Part shown: positions 54,001-64,000 of the stretch, in pieces
Layout of the letters: each line of letters starts with the position of its first letter
Position numbering within the stretch: the stretch's first letter is position 1
Assembly: GCA_035610365.1 (NCBI GenBank)
Contig: CM069433.1
Span: 187,434,760-187,498,759, forward strand
Length of the DNA: 64,000 nt
DNA from: Aquatica leii
Lineage: Eukaryota > Arthropoda > Insecta > Coleoptera > Lampyridae
Direction: 5' to 3'
Position numbers and translations under genes: made by a program
The notes under the pieces: generated by a model
What the model was told of the DNA's origin: nothing
The model's database searches: none
What the model saw: only the letters and a program-made list of their open reading frames with translations

Positions 54001-54222
54001 AAGATGGAAAGTTTATTTTGGATACCGACGCAAGCAATCTGGCCATAGGCGCGGTCCTTTCGCAGGTTCAAGATGGACAAGAAAAGGTTATCGCGTATTT
54101 TAGCAAGGTTTTGTCCAGGCCAGAAAGGAATTATTGCGTGACTAGGAGGGAGCTGTTAACAGTCGTTAAGTCCATCGAACATTTCTATAAGTATTTGTAT
54201 GGACGAAAATTTTTGCTGAGAA
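51053..54222 (+). pseudogene. Gag-pol (to RNase H) of the rearranged family B gypsy
   Basis: This is the best-preserved family B coding region. It starts at MPVTRLQKVKMDVKLFEFLE (ATG 51053, or 51083 in frame). One frameshift near 51200 separates the coiled-coil start from the long gag frame. That frame (to 52442) holds PPNFDGQVPWSTYYKQF, LAIQTFVDGLRDTK and a degenerate knuckle (NCDELSHVRLC, first Cys pair broken). The protease has LLVNTGATKNIIRP (DTGA to NTGA), then TAA 52443-52445. RT follows with LVYLDDVIVVG intact. TAG stops at 53649-53651 and 53787-53789 replace sense codons in the same frame. RNase H has LDTDASNLAIGAVLS and breaks off at GRKFLLRTP. Confidence 0.9.
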
Positions 54223-54240
54223 CCCCACACCTGACACCAC

Positions 54241-54720
54241 TGTTGCGTATTTTATTATTAAAAACTAATTTATTTAAAAGACTAAAAATACGTTTACTTA
54301 TTCTAGAAATATGTACACTTTTAAATTAACCGAACTAATTAAATCTAATAATATTTAATGAAAACCTTACACTAATTTATGTATAACCGTTGTATAACAC
54401 TATCACTTACACGAAGATAAAATAACGTCCGCGGATAACTTCACACTTGTTTACACCAAAAATCACGTACACGATTATTCTCGGTATATTTATCTTAGAC
54501 ACACGCGTGCTAACGATTTATTTATTTCCACTTTAATAATCTTCTTAACACTGCTGTATTCGCATTCCAGCAATAACTGACCTACGATCTGTCTCGTCGG
54601 TACATATACACATACGGAAATCCTTCTCGAGCGTTCCCTATTTTTCGGTATATCTTCTAGAAGATGGATAACAGCTTCTAGAAGGCTCTTGCATTTGCAA
54701 ATAATTTCTCGAACGTTTCA
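54241..54720 (-). repeat. Inverted 5' LTR of the rearranged gypsy
   Basis: 480 bp. On the minus strand it runs from TGAAACGTTCGAG at 54720 to AAAATACGCAACA at 54241, followed by GTGGTGTCAGGTGTGGGG (leader) and then directly by inverted RNase H sequence. Shared blocks with other family B LTRs include GTAGGTCAGTTATT, AAGAAGATTATT and TTTAATTAGTTCGGTTTAA. It is a complete LTR in the orientation opposite to the coding region. Confidence 0.85.
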
Positions 54721-54724
54721 GACA

Positions 54725-54800
54725 ATTTTTTTAAATTCACCCAAAATAAACACCATATCCACTAATTCGTTCTGTAGAAAATTTATTTTAAACGAAAGTT
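54725..54800 (-). pseudogene. Mariner-like transposase, N-terminal piece
   Basis: Minus strand: NELVDMVFILGEFKK, then the single target site, then (past 50690) a segment encoding LLASRVYKQ after a small frame change. This is the DUF4817 HTH pattern (LvdMifvlGe..kN..lAarlY..rYp.RraPs..t). It is the missing start of 50120-50686, separated from it by the rearranged gypsy. Confidence 0.7.
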
Positions 54801-55204
54801 AATGAAGTAGAAAATAATAATAGGTAATAATGTGACAACTAAGCACAATAAGTAGACATCTTTCAGGATCTCGTGAACTGTGGCGCTGTAGTCTCTATAT
54901 GTCAAAATATTGTTATTATCCGTCTAAGAAACATTGGCCGGTACATTTTTTCGAACATATCTTTGCTTTTATCGTTGTATTTGTTGTTAATAGGTCTTTA
55001 AGTAGTATTTTAAGTAAATTAATAAATAAATATCTGATTATCTTTAATTTTTATTGACGTGAGTGCCTTTTAAATAGACTAACGTTTTTGGAATTCAGAT
55101 AGACTTGTCAAATTTTTGAGTTTTAGTATATTAATTCCGATTTTCGACTCAAGGTCATAGTTCACGGCATAATAAAATGCCTCTAACTTCTACTGGCTAT
55201 TTGT

Positions 55205-55862
55205 TTTTTGTTTAATAGAAACAAAGCCTACTAGAATAAACTTGCTTCATTTTGATTTAATTGAAAATTAATAAATCTCTCCATAACTGTAGATAGAGGA
55301 GAAAAAACACTAGTGCAAATCGATAGAGAATTAAAAACTACATTAAAAACAGTAGAAATAAATCGAGGATGCCATTTAAAAAAATGAGTTTCGCAAATTT
55401 GAAAAATTTCAAAATTAGCGCTCTCATAGAAAATAAGTATAGAGAATTAAAAAAATCTTTTCGACTAAAGTACTTCTGACTTTCATCTACGAATTTACAA
55501 AAACAAATTCCAAAATTTCAAAAAACGCCAGCTTTATAAACATTTCTTTCTGATGCTGCATTTTTAAAGAAATTGCTCTAAAATGGCATCGCCGCAATCA
55601 ATTGCAAAAATTTAAAAAGTACTTTTTATCTAAATTAAGCCTTTATCGAACAGCATAAAAAATTGAGGGCTACTCTTTAAAAAAGGGTAACTTTATGCTG
55701 CCCAGCGAAAACTAAACACCCTGTATAAACAAAAATATTTTTAAAACATGCAGCTTTTCAATAGAAACAAGTACAGTACTAAACATTTTATGATGACAAT
55801 TATACAAAGACACTAGAAACCGAGGCCGGAATAATGACAAACCCTGTATATCTGGAATTGCA
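55205..55862 (-). repeat. Dispersed repeat with ACAGGGT ends, copy 2 (inverted)
   Basis: The reverse complement of the 42202-42666 repeat: it begins at 55862 with TATACAGGGTTTGTCATTAT, has an internal CAGGGTGTTTAGTTTTCGCT, and ends TTCTAGTAGGCTTTGTTTCT at about 55210. It is about 190 bp longer than copy 1 because of indels in the middle. The sequence at 54800-55204 between the mariner piece and this repeat is AT-rich, with no gene. Confidence 0.7.
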
Positions 55863-56013
55863 ATTACCACATTATACTGTGCAATTACTATCTACCACCA
55901 TTAGAATTAATTTAATAAAAAAAACACTATAAAACTGCAATAAACAAGAATTTTATTATCCACTCGTCACAATAATGGCTAATTGCAGTGTTTGTATTTA
56001 TTTCCTACTAAAA

Positions 56014-56080
56014 GTACAGTCATGGATAGTGAAAATGACATGTACAGGTACAAATAGAACGATGTGGTCACAGTCTAAAA
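56014..56080 (+). repeat. Dispersed terminal-like repeat, copy 3 of 3
   Basis: GTACAGTCATGGATAGTGAAAATGAC and GTACAGGTAC..GTGGTCACAGTCTAAAA align with 8065-8140 and the complement of 19787-19866. It is the most diverged of the three and is flanked by AT-rich DNA. Confidence 0.45.
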
Positions 56081-56085
56081 AATAA

Positions 56086-58199
56086 ACCCAACTTATAAGC
56101 GTGCAATAAACATTTTAATTTTCCAGGTAAATAAATAAAGTATGTACATTACATTTTTCCATTACACCTTGTTATTTTCTTTTCACGTACTAAAAACTTC
56201 TTTAGTTCAATTACATACGTACATACATCTGTGATTAAAAAACCGATAAAAATTATAGAAACAACCCCACAGTGAAACTTGTGAAATTAATTAAAGAACA
56301 ATTTCATTTAGTAATGTTAATTAGTTTACTAGTCAAACATAATTCAGATATAGATTGCGTACTGTATAAGTTTCGTTCCGGAACGATCACTTTTGCTACA
56401 TTCAGCGTGTTGGCTGTCATTTTTTTGTTTTCTTGACGTATGAAATTGTTCAAGAGAAAAAAACGAGATTTCCGGCGATTGTGAGACGAATTATACATGA
56501 TCATCAAATTCCTAAATATTCGCTTTCATCTACGTTATAAATGGGTGTATTAGTTATGCTTCAAATGTGAAACTCTTTCGGGTAAGAATTGATTTCTATT
56601 TTTGTGACTTAATTTCATTTCCCGTAATTGTAATAGCGACTTGGGATACCGCCACGTGTTTGCCACTTTGAAATGCTACAAGTCAATTAATTAGTTTTTG
56701 CTGGAAGCAATAACTGAGAACACGTACGAATGAGGATATTGGTTAATAAGGCAATTTTTGAAATGTAATCTGGGGACAAGTCGTTGTCGTACTTCGTGTG
56801 ATATTTTAATAGACTTGGAGGCACACCAGCAATAGGAATAGTGAAAATCACTCGGAAGCTTGACGCATTCGGTTACGACGATTTATTGTTTGTCTACAAG
56901 CAACTTACTTGTAAGATCGTTTTATATCTAATTCTTTCTTTATACTTTTTAGCAATTTTAGGGGACGACTCAAGCATGCCGATAGCTATTAGCATGACTA
57001 GATATTCGTGAGTACAGTTGTTTTGTCTCATCTTGGCATACTTCGGTGCATAGAAATGTAGTGAAATGTTTACTTTTGTACAAAGTTTTGTGTAATTATG
57101 TAAATGTGTTAAATATCTCTGAAATTATTAACTTTAGGTATAGGAAATGGTTATACCAATCAAAAGGTAATTTAAAAACAAATTTATTTATACAAAAACA
57201 TACATAGTGTTCCATTGAAAATAAGAAAGTTATTAACGTTTGATGTTTGCCAAATTCATGCTAGTTTTTATCAAGTGATAGGTTAGAAATATGGCAATGT
57301 TCAAAGATTCCAAAAATCCAAACCGTATACCAATAGACCTAAAAACAAAGAAGTTATAAGTTAGTTTTGTTGAAGACACAACTGTCAAATGTTTACGAAA
57401 AAAATTAATAAGTCGAAAACTATTAGGTTTAGGTATATTGAATGGTATAGACATTTTATTAGGAATTACTTAAGAAATTTGAAAATCAAAAAACATAAAC
57501 GGTGTCCCATTTGAAAAACATTTTTTTTCGTTATACCGCAAAATTGGGAGACTCTGCTGGTTTAAAAATAATTTTACGACAAAAAAAATTTTAAATCAAT
57601 AACATTTTGTACGAATCATTTTTTCTCTATCTCTCGCGGGAAAGGCACTAGGAAAGCCCGACGGACTGTTGCAGGACCCTGTATATGTAATTCTGCCTCG
57701 TTTATATTTTTATAAACCTCTTTTTCTTTCGTTGTTAAAAATATATATTTGTACGGTATTTTGTCATTTGTTATCTTTCAGTATTAGATAGAGTTAAAAA
57801 GTATCAGCCATTACTAGTTTCTAATGGTTTTGGCGCCTTTTTAATTTATTGTAGAACTAGCACACCGAGACTTCCAACACGCTTATCGAATCATACTGAG
57901 CTAGACTTCTGCATATAAGTTATGAGAAAATTCTCGTAACACAGTTTAACAAGAGTTCGGTTTATCATTAAAATATCTAGGCGAATAGGCCAAAGAGATT
58001 GTTCTCTAGAAACTTGAGGACGTATAGTTACTTTGATCAAAGCGGGTTGGTATATCAACAAAATCTCTCAAAAATATGGATCTTTCACTAAGTAAGTCTA
58101 TTATTACGAATAACAATTACTTCATTAACAAGATTCCATAATTGGGTCAAAAACAGAACGGAGTACGTTCATAGATAGATTTATTCGACAAATAACTTC
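56086..58199. other. AT-rich region, one possible MITE
   Basis: No gene recognised. ACGGTGTCCCATTTGAA at about 57501 and CAGGACCCTGTATATG at about 57675 look like the two ACAGGGT-type ends of a small non-autonomous mariner-like element of about 190 bp. A similar TAGTGTTCCATTGAAAA lies at about 57206. Short open frames at 56304-56507 and 57233-57454 (minus) show no domain, splice or start support. Confidence 0.35.
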
Positions 58200-59565
58200 G
58201 AATAACGCGCGTAGCGCCAGCAGGCACTCCCTTAAAGACGAGAGCTTTAACTATAGAAGGCCATCATATGTTGTTGAAGACTCCAGATATGTCTGTGCAA
58301 ATTGCAAGTCGGTACTTAGACGTTCGATTGTGCATTGTCATTAAGCTACAAGCGGCGTCTGTCGTCATTTTGCCTGGAATAAAGTCAGATTGGCTAGAAC
58401 AAAATAGTCTTTGGGGCGGAATGTCATCATCTTATTGAGAAGTACACGTTTGAAGAATTTGCCGAGTTTGGATAACGCAGTTATCGGACGGTACTAGTTG
58501 GGATTTACGAGGTCTTTCTTACCAGGTTTGAGAATAGTGGTAAGTTGATAATATTATAATCACATTTGATGCAAGATTTGAACAGGTCAACAATCGTAGA
58601 AGAGAATCTGGTGCAGGAGCCTTGTTTTTAGGGAATCTAATAGCCACCGTGGCTAAATCGTAGCTAGTAACCACCCAGTCCTGTTGAAGATTTATTAGCA
58701 AATTTATACGGGATCTGCCGTCGGATCGTCTTCAGGAAAACGAATGCAAACAATAACTGTAATAGTCACGTATTTAGAGATAGTGCATCTGTGGACGTCT
58801 CGGACGTTGAAGCACGGTTTGATCGACAAGAGCTTACGAGAGGACAAACTATAAACTAACAAAACTTTTTTACTTAGTTGTCTTCACTGCCAGTTTGTAC
58901 CGGTGAAGCGCGGCCTTGTAAGAGACAGTCCATTAATGTTTTAAGTAGCAAACAAGGCACCGCTAGCTTTAACCTGTCTAACTTAGGACTCCGTCATGGT
59001 ACACCGGCTTTAGAACTTACGCGTATATGGTTTAAGATATTTTGGCAAGAATCGAAGAACATCTTGGTCAATTCACCAGTGACGGCTTTGACAAATCGAG
59101 AATCGTGGTACAAAGCACCACGTAGAAGATAAGTAAGTATTGAAATAGCAATTGCCGTAATTTTATCAAGATGTTGGACGTGAATGCAAACATCATCGCT
59201 CGGCGGCTAATAAACGCTAGCGATTGTCAAAAAGGTGTTTCCAACCGTAACCATTAATACTACAGTGCAATTACTCGTTAAATGGCTAAGTGTAACCACT
59301 CTGACGGGATTTCAGCTATTAAAAACAATAGCCGAATAGTTCTGCATAGAAGAGGGTACGGAAATCCTATTGTAGGGTACAGCCGCACCAACGAGCTTAT
59401 ACCCTAAACCTAAAGTGGACACGTCTCTTGGGTCAAGAGAATCTCAATGTCGTTGTCAAAACTTATAACTTCGAAAGTCGCAACTCGTGAATTGCGAAGA
59501 TTCGCTTGCGCAAAGCTCAAAGTTAATTGAGTGTTCTTATTGTCCATAATTCGTAAACCAACCAA
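58200..59565 (-). pseudogene. R1-like LINE ORF2 relic (copy B)
   Basis: Minus-strand sequence parallel to copy A but more decayed. The endonuclease start (about 59560-59400) aligns with 62950-62870 of copy A. The RT entry reads INLQQDWVVTSYDLATVAIRFPKNKAPAPD (58519-58701), the counterpart of DWVVTKEDIASVASKIAKNK in copy A. The region to 58200 aligns with copy A near 61130-61400. No frame longer than about 60 codons survives. The 3' part of RT and the C-terminus are missing. Confidence 0.75.
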
Positions 59566-59997
59566 CCACCCCAACTTGCTTGATATCTAAGATATAAATT
59601 TTGAGATGAAAGATCGTCTGTTTCGACGAGTTGTATGGGCTATGTTACAGATTCGTGCTTAGATATCACGACGTTCCGCAAGGCACTTACTTTTCGGCTT
59701 ATCCTCGCTTTTTGGGCTAGAAACCAAGTGGCGGGAAAAGAAAACGTTATTGTAATGGACAGGATGAGGCCAGTTAGTCAAGTCAGCTACGACTAAAAAG
59801 AAACTGGAAATGTTAGTAAAACTAAAAATAATCAAAATAAAATACTCTAAAATAATAAGCCCTCATGCAATTAAATAACTAAATCAATACTCTACTTCGT
59901 CATAGCTGACTATATAAATAAATCAAAATGCCATGCAAAAATAAATTAAGTTAGACTCTGGTTTTACATTTGACTTTGGTCTCTTCTAGCGAATACA

Positions 59998-62950
59998 ATG
60001 AGTTCGTTAACGTCGGACACTAGTCTAAGAATAGACACGGAAGAATCGAGAAACGGCTTCACTCTGGTTTTTAGGGTACTCCGGTCCTCATCGAACTCCC
60101 GACAAGCGAGAATCCTATGTGACGGAGTATCAGAAAGACCACACGACAGGCATTGGTCGTCATCTGAAACGCATCAGCGTTTCAGATGGCAACGGAACCC
60201 GCCGTGCGATGTGAGAATTTGGACGGCCGTCCCGGATCGTAGGACATGTTGATCCAGTTTAGGATATTGGGTCTCATAAAATAGGCGTTACGCCCCTTAT
60301 GGGATGCATCCCAAAGCCGCTGCCATTCATCCAAGATCAGAGTCTTGAGATGACGCTTGACGGCCGAAAAGAAATGAAAATTTGCGGTCGAAACTTGCTT
60401 GTCTGAAAAGGTCCAAGTGCAGTATATTTCCTGCAATAGGAGATGCAGAAGGGAATATTTTGCCACGGCGCATAAGGAATCGATAGAAACTATACGATAT
60501 GTTCAGAGGATAGTACGAAAAAATAAGAACTGTAGAGATGCCAGTTTCCTGACAATATCGGTATGTTTTAGTCTATGGTACCAAATGTCTAAACCATAAC
60601 GAGCATGGGAATGACTGCACTATTGAAAATGGTTAGTAATGATTTCCTATGTAGGTTCCATTTACAACGAGAATAGTTGTAAAACAAATGCAACACACTC
60701 TTACACCTGCTAACCACATAGGAACAGTGTTTGACGAAGCTCAGTTTGTGATCAAGCAAAAGTCCGAGGTATTTGAATTCGAAAACCCTTCGGACTGGAA
60801 TATTGTTAGTCGAACTGTGGGATCTCTTGACAACGAGGAGCCAAAAACCATGTACTTGGTCTTGTCAGTTGAGACTGCCAATTTGTTATTAGCAGTCCAC
60901 TGTCGTGATTTTTCCTCTAGGTCGCGTCTATTGTCTGCGGATACTGTGATAGTAATATCATCCGCGTAAGCAAAAATGTCGCAGTTATCAGGTAAGTCTC
61001 GTTCAAGTAAAAAATCAACAACAACGTTCCACAAGGTCGGCCTGAAAACCGAACCTTGGGGGCAAACTTTTATCAGTCGATAAATACCTACGAATGACGC
61101 GCACTGCAGCTGCAGGTGCTCTCTTGACGACGAGAGTTTCAATTATTGATGGTCACCATACGTTATTAAACGCTCCAGAAATGCCTATAAAAATGCAGAG
61201 TCTATACTTGGAGACGTTCATCTGTACTTTTGTCATTAATGTACGAATGGCGTCTGTCGTCGATTGGCCAGGAACAAAGCCGTATTGACTAAGATGGAAT
61301 AGTAGTTGTGGAGGCATACTGTCATGTAATTACTTTAACAATACACGTTCGAAAAGTTTACCTAGTTCTGAAAGTAGCGTTATCGAACGGTACAAATTAA
61401 GGCTGGCAAGATCTCTTTTACCAGGCTTGAGAATCGTAATTAACCTACCAGTTGTCCAACTGTTTGGAAAATACCCGCATTGAACACAAGAATTAAATAG
61501 GTCAATAAACGTAAAAGAGAGGGAATCTTGTACGACTGTTTTTAGAACGTTACAGTGTACTCCGTCGGGTCCGGGAACTTTATTCTTGGCAATTTTGCTA
61601 GCCACCGACGCTATGTCCTCTTTTGTAACCACCCAGTCTGGTCGGGGTTCAATATTTGCAAAAGATCGGGACCTAATTCGGGCTTGGTAAGGATCGTCGT
61701 TCGTCGGATTGTCGTCTGGGAATAGGAAACTAACAATTGACTTAATTGTATGTAATTGCTCTGTGAGAGTGTATCTGTCACCGTCACGGACGTTAGAGTA
61801 TGGTTGGATAACCAAGAACTTTTGTGAAAAAATTCTATAAACTAATCCCCACGGACTCGCTGCCAAACTTTTCTGAACAAACCTTTGCCATGAGCTAAAT
61901 TTTGCTTTCTTTACTGCCAGTTTGTTCCAGTGAAGCGCGGTCTCATACGAATTTAACCATTGAGTTTTTAGCTCTGTTTGGGGCTTTTTGTGTTTGCTTT
62001 CTTAAGCAACGTACGACTCGCTTTAATCTATTTAGCTTTGAACTCCACCACGGTACACCAGTTCTACAATTCGAGCGAACTCGGTTTAAGCTATTTCGGC
62101 TAGACTCGAGGATCAGCCTGGTCAGCTTATCAATGGAGACGTCTATAGAATTAAGATCATGGCACTTAGCTCCACGTGGAAGATAAGTAAGAAGAAGGGT
62201 GCTGACCTCTTTATTCGGCTTGACAGGATCTATGTGTTTTACATCTAGGATACGCTTAGGGTTCGGAACCTGTTGAGGATTTTCGACGGTTAAATCAAAA
62301 CGTATAAGTCGGTGGTCACTTTCAATCACCTCAGGGATTACTTCCCAGTTAGAAATTTTCCTTGCTAAAACTTGCGATGCTAGAGTGACATCAATGTTTG
62401 AAGAACCTTGGTGACTAGCAAAGGTGAAAGGTTGGTTGGGCTCATTTACAACACATAGGTCACGTTCACCCACGAGGTTCTCTACGCTTCTGCCTCGTTC
62501 GTCAGTAAGCAAGGAGTGCCAAAGCGGCGATTTAGAATTAAAGTCACCTGCTATAATAATTGGGACGCCTCTTAGTTCGTCCAAAACTCTGTCTAGATGT
62601 TGTAGATGAATGCGAACATCCTCGCTTGGTGGCCAATATACGCCAACGACACCCAAGGAGGTGTTTCCAACTGTAATCATGGATACGGCAGTGCAGTCAT
62701 TAGTTAGATGACTGAGGGTAACTACTCCGACGGGCTTCGCGCTATTGAAAACAATAGCCGAGAAATATCGCATAGAAGTGGATGCGGTGATCTTGTTGAA
62801 GGGCAAGGCCGCCCCGGCGAACCTATACCCTGAACCAGAATGATACACATCAAGGATAATTATTTCTTGGGTCCGTAAAATGTCAATGCCGTTGTCGGAG
62901 GAGAAGCCCATGACTTCCAAGGTTGCAGCACGAAAACACTGAAGATTCAC
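59998..62950 (-). pseudogene. R1-like LINE ORF2 (copy A): endonuclease and RT
   Basis: The minus-strand frame from 62950 (LQCFRAATLEVMGFSSDNGI) is a near-complete endonuclease of about 330 codons: VGVYWPPSEDVRIHLQHLD, IIIAGDFNSKSPLWHS (catalytic Asp-Asn), SSNIDVTLAS and VIESDHRLIRFDL (catalytic Asp-His). After a frameshift near 61880 the RT follows: KNKVPGPDGVHCNVLK and LKPGKRDLASLNLYRSITLL (61330-61866). After another break come CPQGSVFRPTLWNVVVDFLL and FAYADDITITVSADNRRDLE (60741-61142), the catalytic YADD. The C-terminal domain (to about 60000) keeps YFMRPNILNWINMSYD. Stops and frameshifts make it inactive. Nicking by the endonuclease primes reverse transcription in this family. Confidence 0.88.
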
Positions 62951-63480
62951 TTGAGCAATACTAAGAGTCAGAGAAGCGTTCTCGTGTTAGCAATATTGGC
63001 GTCAAGCCTTTTTAGGTTGGAAGACGGCTTGTGTTTTAACACCTCGCCTTTATGGCCATGTCTAGCACAGTTTGCACATGCAGGGTCTCGTGCGGTATTT
63101 GAGCAATCTTTAGTTTCGTGCTTTTCAGCACAAATACCGCGTTGAATTTCGCTTTTACATTCACCTGATTGGTGACCGAACTTTTGCTATTTATAGCACC
63201 TTATGATGCGTACATGGTCATTGACCCTGCATGAGTTCCATGCAACGTAAACGCGACGAGTAGCCATGAGGTACTTTCTTACCTCCGGAGTTTGTTACGT
63301 ACGAAATTTTCATTACGGAATACCTGTATTTGTAATTGAAATTAGATTCCGGTTTGGACGCCCCCTACCGATCGTTTCGTGTGACTGTCATTTACGACGA
63401 GTTCATTAATCTGTCAACTGCATAAGATGGCCGGTGTGGCTTAAAAATATAATTCTCAAAGATCGTCCGTAGTAATGGGG
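62951..63480 (-). pseudogene. R1-like LINE ORF1 C-terminus (copy A)
   Basis: Minus strand: TPEVRKYLMATRRVYVAWNS, then CCHC knuckles around RCYK, a stop at the next Cys, QKFGHQSGEC, then GICAEKHETKDC and ACANCARHGHKG. It precedes ORF2 directly, as in R1-clade elements. Upstream of about 63480 similarity ends, so the copy is 5'-truncated. Confidence 0.7.
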
Positions 63481-64000
63481 ATCAAATTATAAGTGTATTA
63501 CGATAATAAAATATTTGAGTCGTCACCGGGTAAGATAATTGTTGTCGTTTATTAAAATTCTGTTGTAATTTCTCGTAATTTGATAGCCATTCCACCACGT
63601 CCTGCCACATGTTTCTATTCGATACCGAATTATGAGGGATTAGCATCGACAAATACTTTCGTGGGACGAGTATAACTCTCACACATAAGGCCTGCGGTTA
63701 AAACTAAATAAACCGAAGATATTCACATTTCTGCGAGATTTTACTCATGCGGCAAACACCTGCGAAACCAACTGTCATCGAAGGTGTACAACAGCATTCG
63801 ACAACCGGGTTATGTTATATGTACTTTCTTTAACAATAAGTAACCATTTTTGTAGATCTTGATTTCGTGAGGCATTGGTTTGACACGATTTGCTACTCAA
63901 AAATTATTTCAGGCTCACTTGCCGGGGAAAGCGCTTTCTTCGACCAAGTAGGAGTTATTGTATTGTGGGTAAGTTGATTTATTTATTTGTTCGCTGTCAA
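63481..64000. other. End of window, no gene established
   Basis: There is an open minus-strand frame of 66 codons at 63482-63682 without recognisable features. A possible 56-nt exon (63914-63969) with good splice-like borders is reported as a finding. Otherwise nothing seen. Confidence 0.4.

Larger units (their letters stand above)
50691..54720. mobile_element. Rearranged family B gypsy with inverted interior
   Basis: The insertion is bounded by a GACA target duplication (50687-50690 and 54721-54724). Its outer ends are both in minus orientation: TGTTACGTATTTTA (LTR 3' end) at the left and ...CGTTTCA (complement of the LTR start TGAAACG) at the right. Inside, the leader, gag, protease, RT and part of RNase H read on the plus strand. 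They end at about 54222, where they meet a complete minus-strand LTR followed by 18 bases of its leader. The integrase is absent. The host site is a mariner transposase whose frame rejoins across the insertion. Confidence 0.85.

Noticed and set aside
57233-57454. A 73-codon minus-strand frame
   Set aside because: Composition typical of random AT-rich DNA; no supporting signals.
1-64000. tRNA and rRNA genes, including R1 target rDNA next to the LINEs
   Set aside because: No cloverleaf-like or conserved rRNA sequence was recognised by eye. A covariance-model scan would be needed to exclude tRNAs.

Overview
The window is animal nuclear DNA, almost certainly from an insect. It is AT-rich, its one host-like gene has short GT-AG introns and AATAAA signals, and it is packed with arthropod-type transposable elements: Tc1/mariner, pogo/Tigger, hAT, Ty3/gypsy and R1-like LINEs. 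No bacterial genes, CRISPR arrays or rRNA were seen, and no tRNA was recognised by eye. The species cannot be fixed from the sequence.

Layout. 0-10 kb: relics of DNA transposons (hAT and Tc1 fragments, a mariner, a 3.1-kb pogo/Tigger element with near-perfect terminal repeats and a TA target duplication, and a Tc1-like relic). 10-19.6 kb: two copies of an unclassified non-coding LTR-like repeat. The second copy is split by a 6539-bp Ty3/gypsy element (family A, minus strand) with two 660-bp LTRs that look identical, a CTAC target duplication and one unbroken 1577-codon gag-pol frame. 19.6-22.1 kb: a LINE endonuclease scrap and a Tc1 element with its own inverted repeats. 23-29 kb: an old minus-strand gypsy (family B), split by a 3.9-kb family-B insertion on the plus strand. 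That insertion has a 5' LTR and a target duplication but stops inside integrase. 30.2-32.2 kb: two arrays of GGCCCAAGC-type satellite. 32.5-34.1 kb: an intron-bearing mariner-like relic. 34.3-40.5 kb: a complete but decayed family-B gypsy.

41.2-41.8 kb holds the only convincing host gene, three exons encoding a 105-residue secreted, cysteine-free, cationic and aromatic-rich peptide. 43-44.6 kb: a mariner-like element with inverted repeats of about 120 bp. 44.9-50 kb: an R1-like LINE split by a third copy of the LTR-like repeat. 50-55.2 kb: a mariner-like transposase split by a rearranged family-B gypsy whose internal region is inverted relative to its own LTR. 58.2-63.5 kb: two R1-like LINE relics in the same orientation.

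The insertions are deeply nested, and several can be ordered in time because target duplications and split reading frames rejoin when the insertion is removed in thought. Almost every coding region is dead. The exceptions are the family A gag-pol frame and the small secreted-peptide gene. All calls come from reading the sequence by eye; no database search was done.
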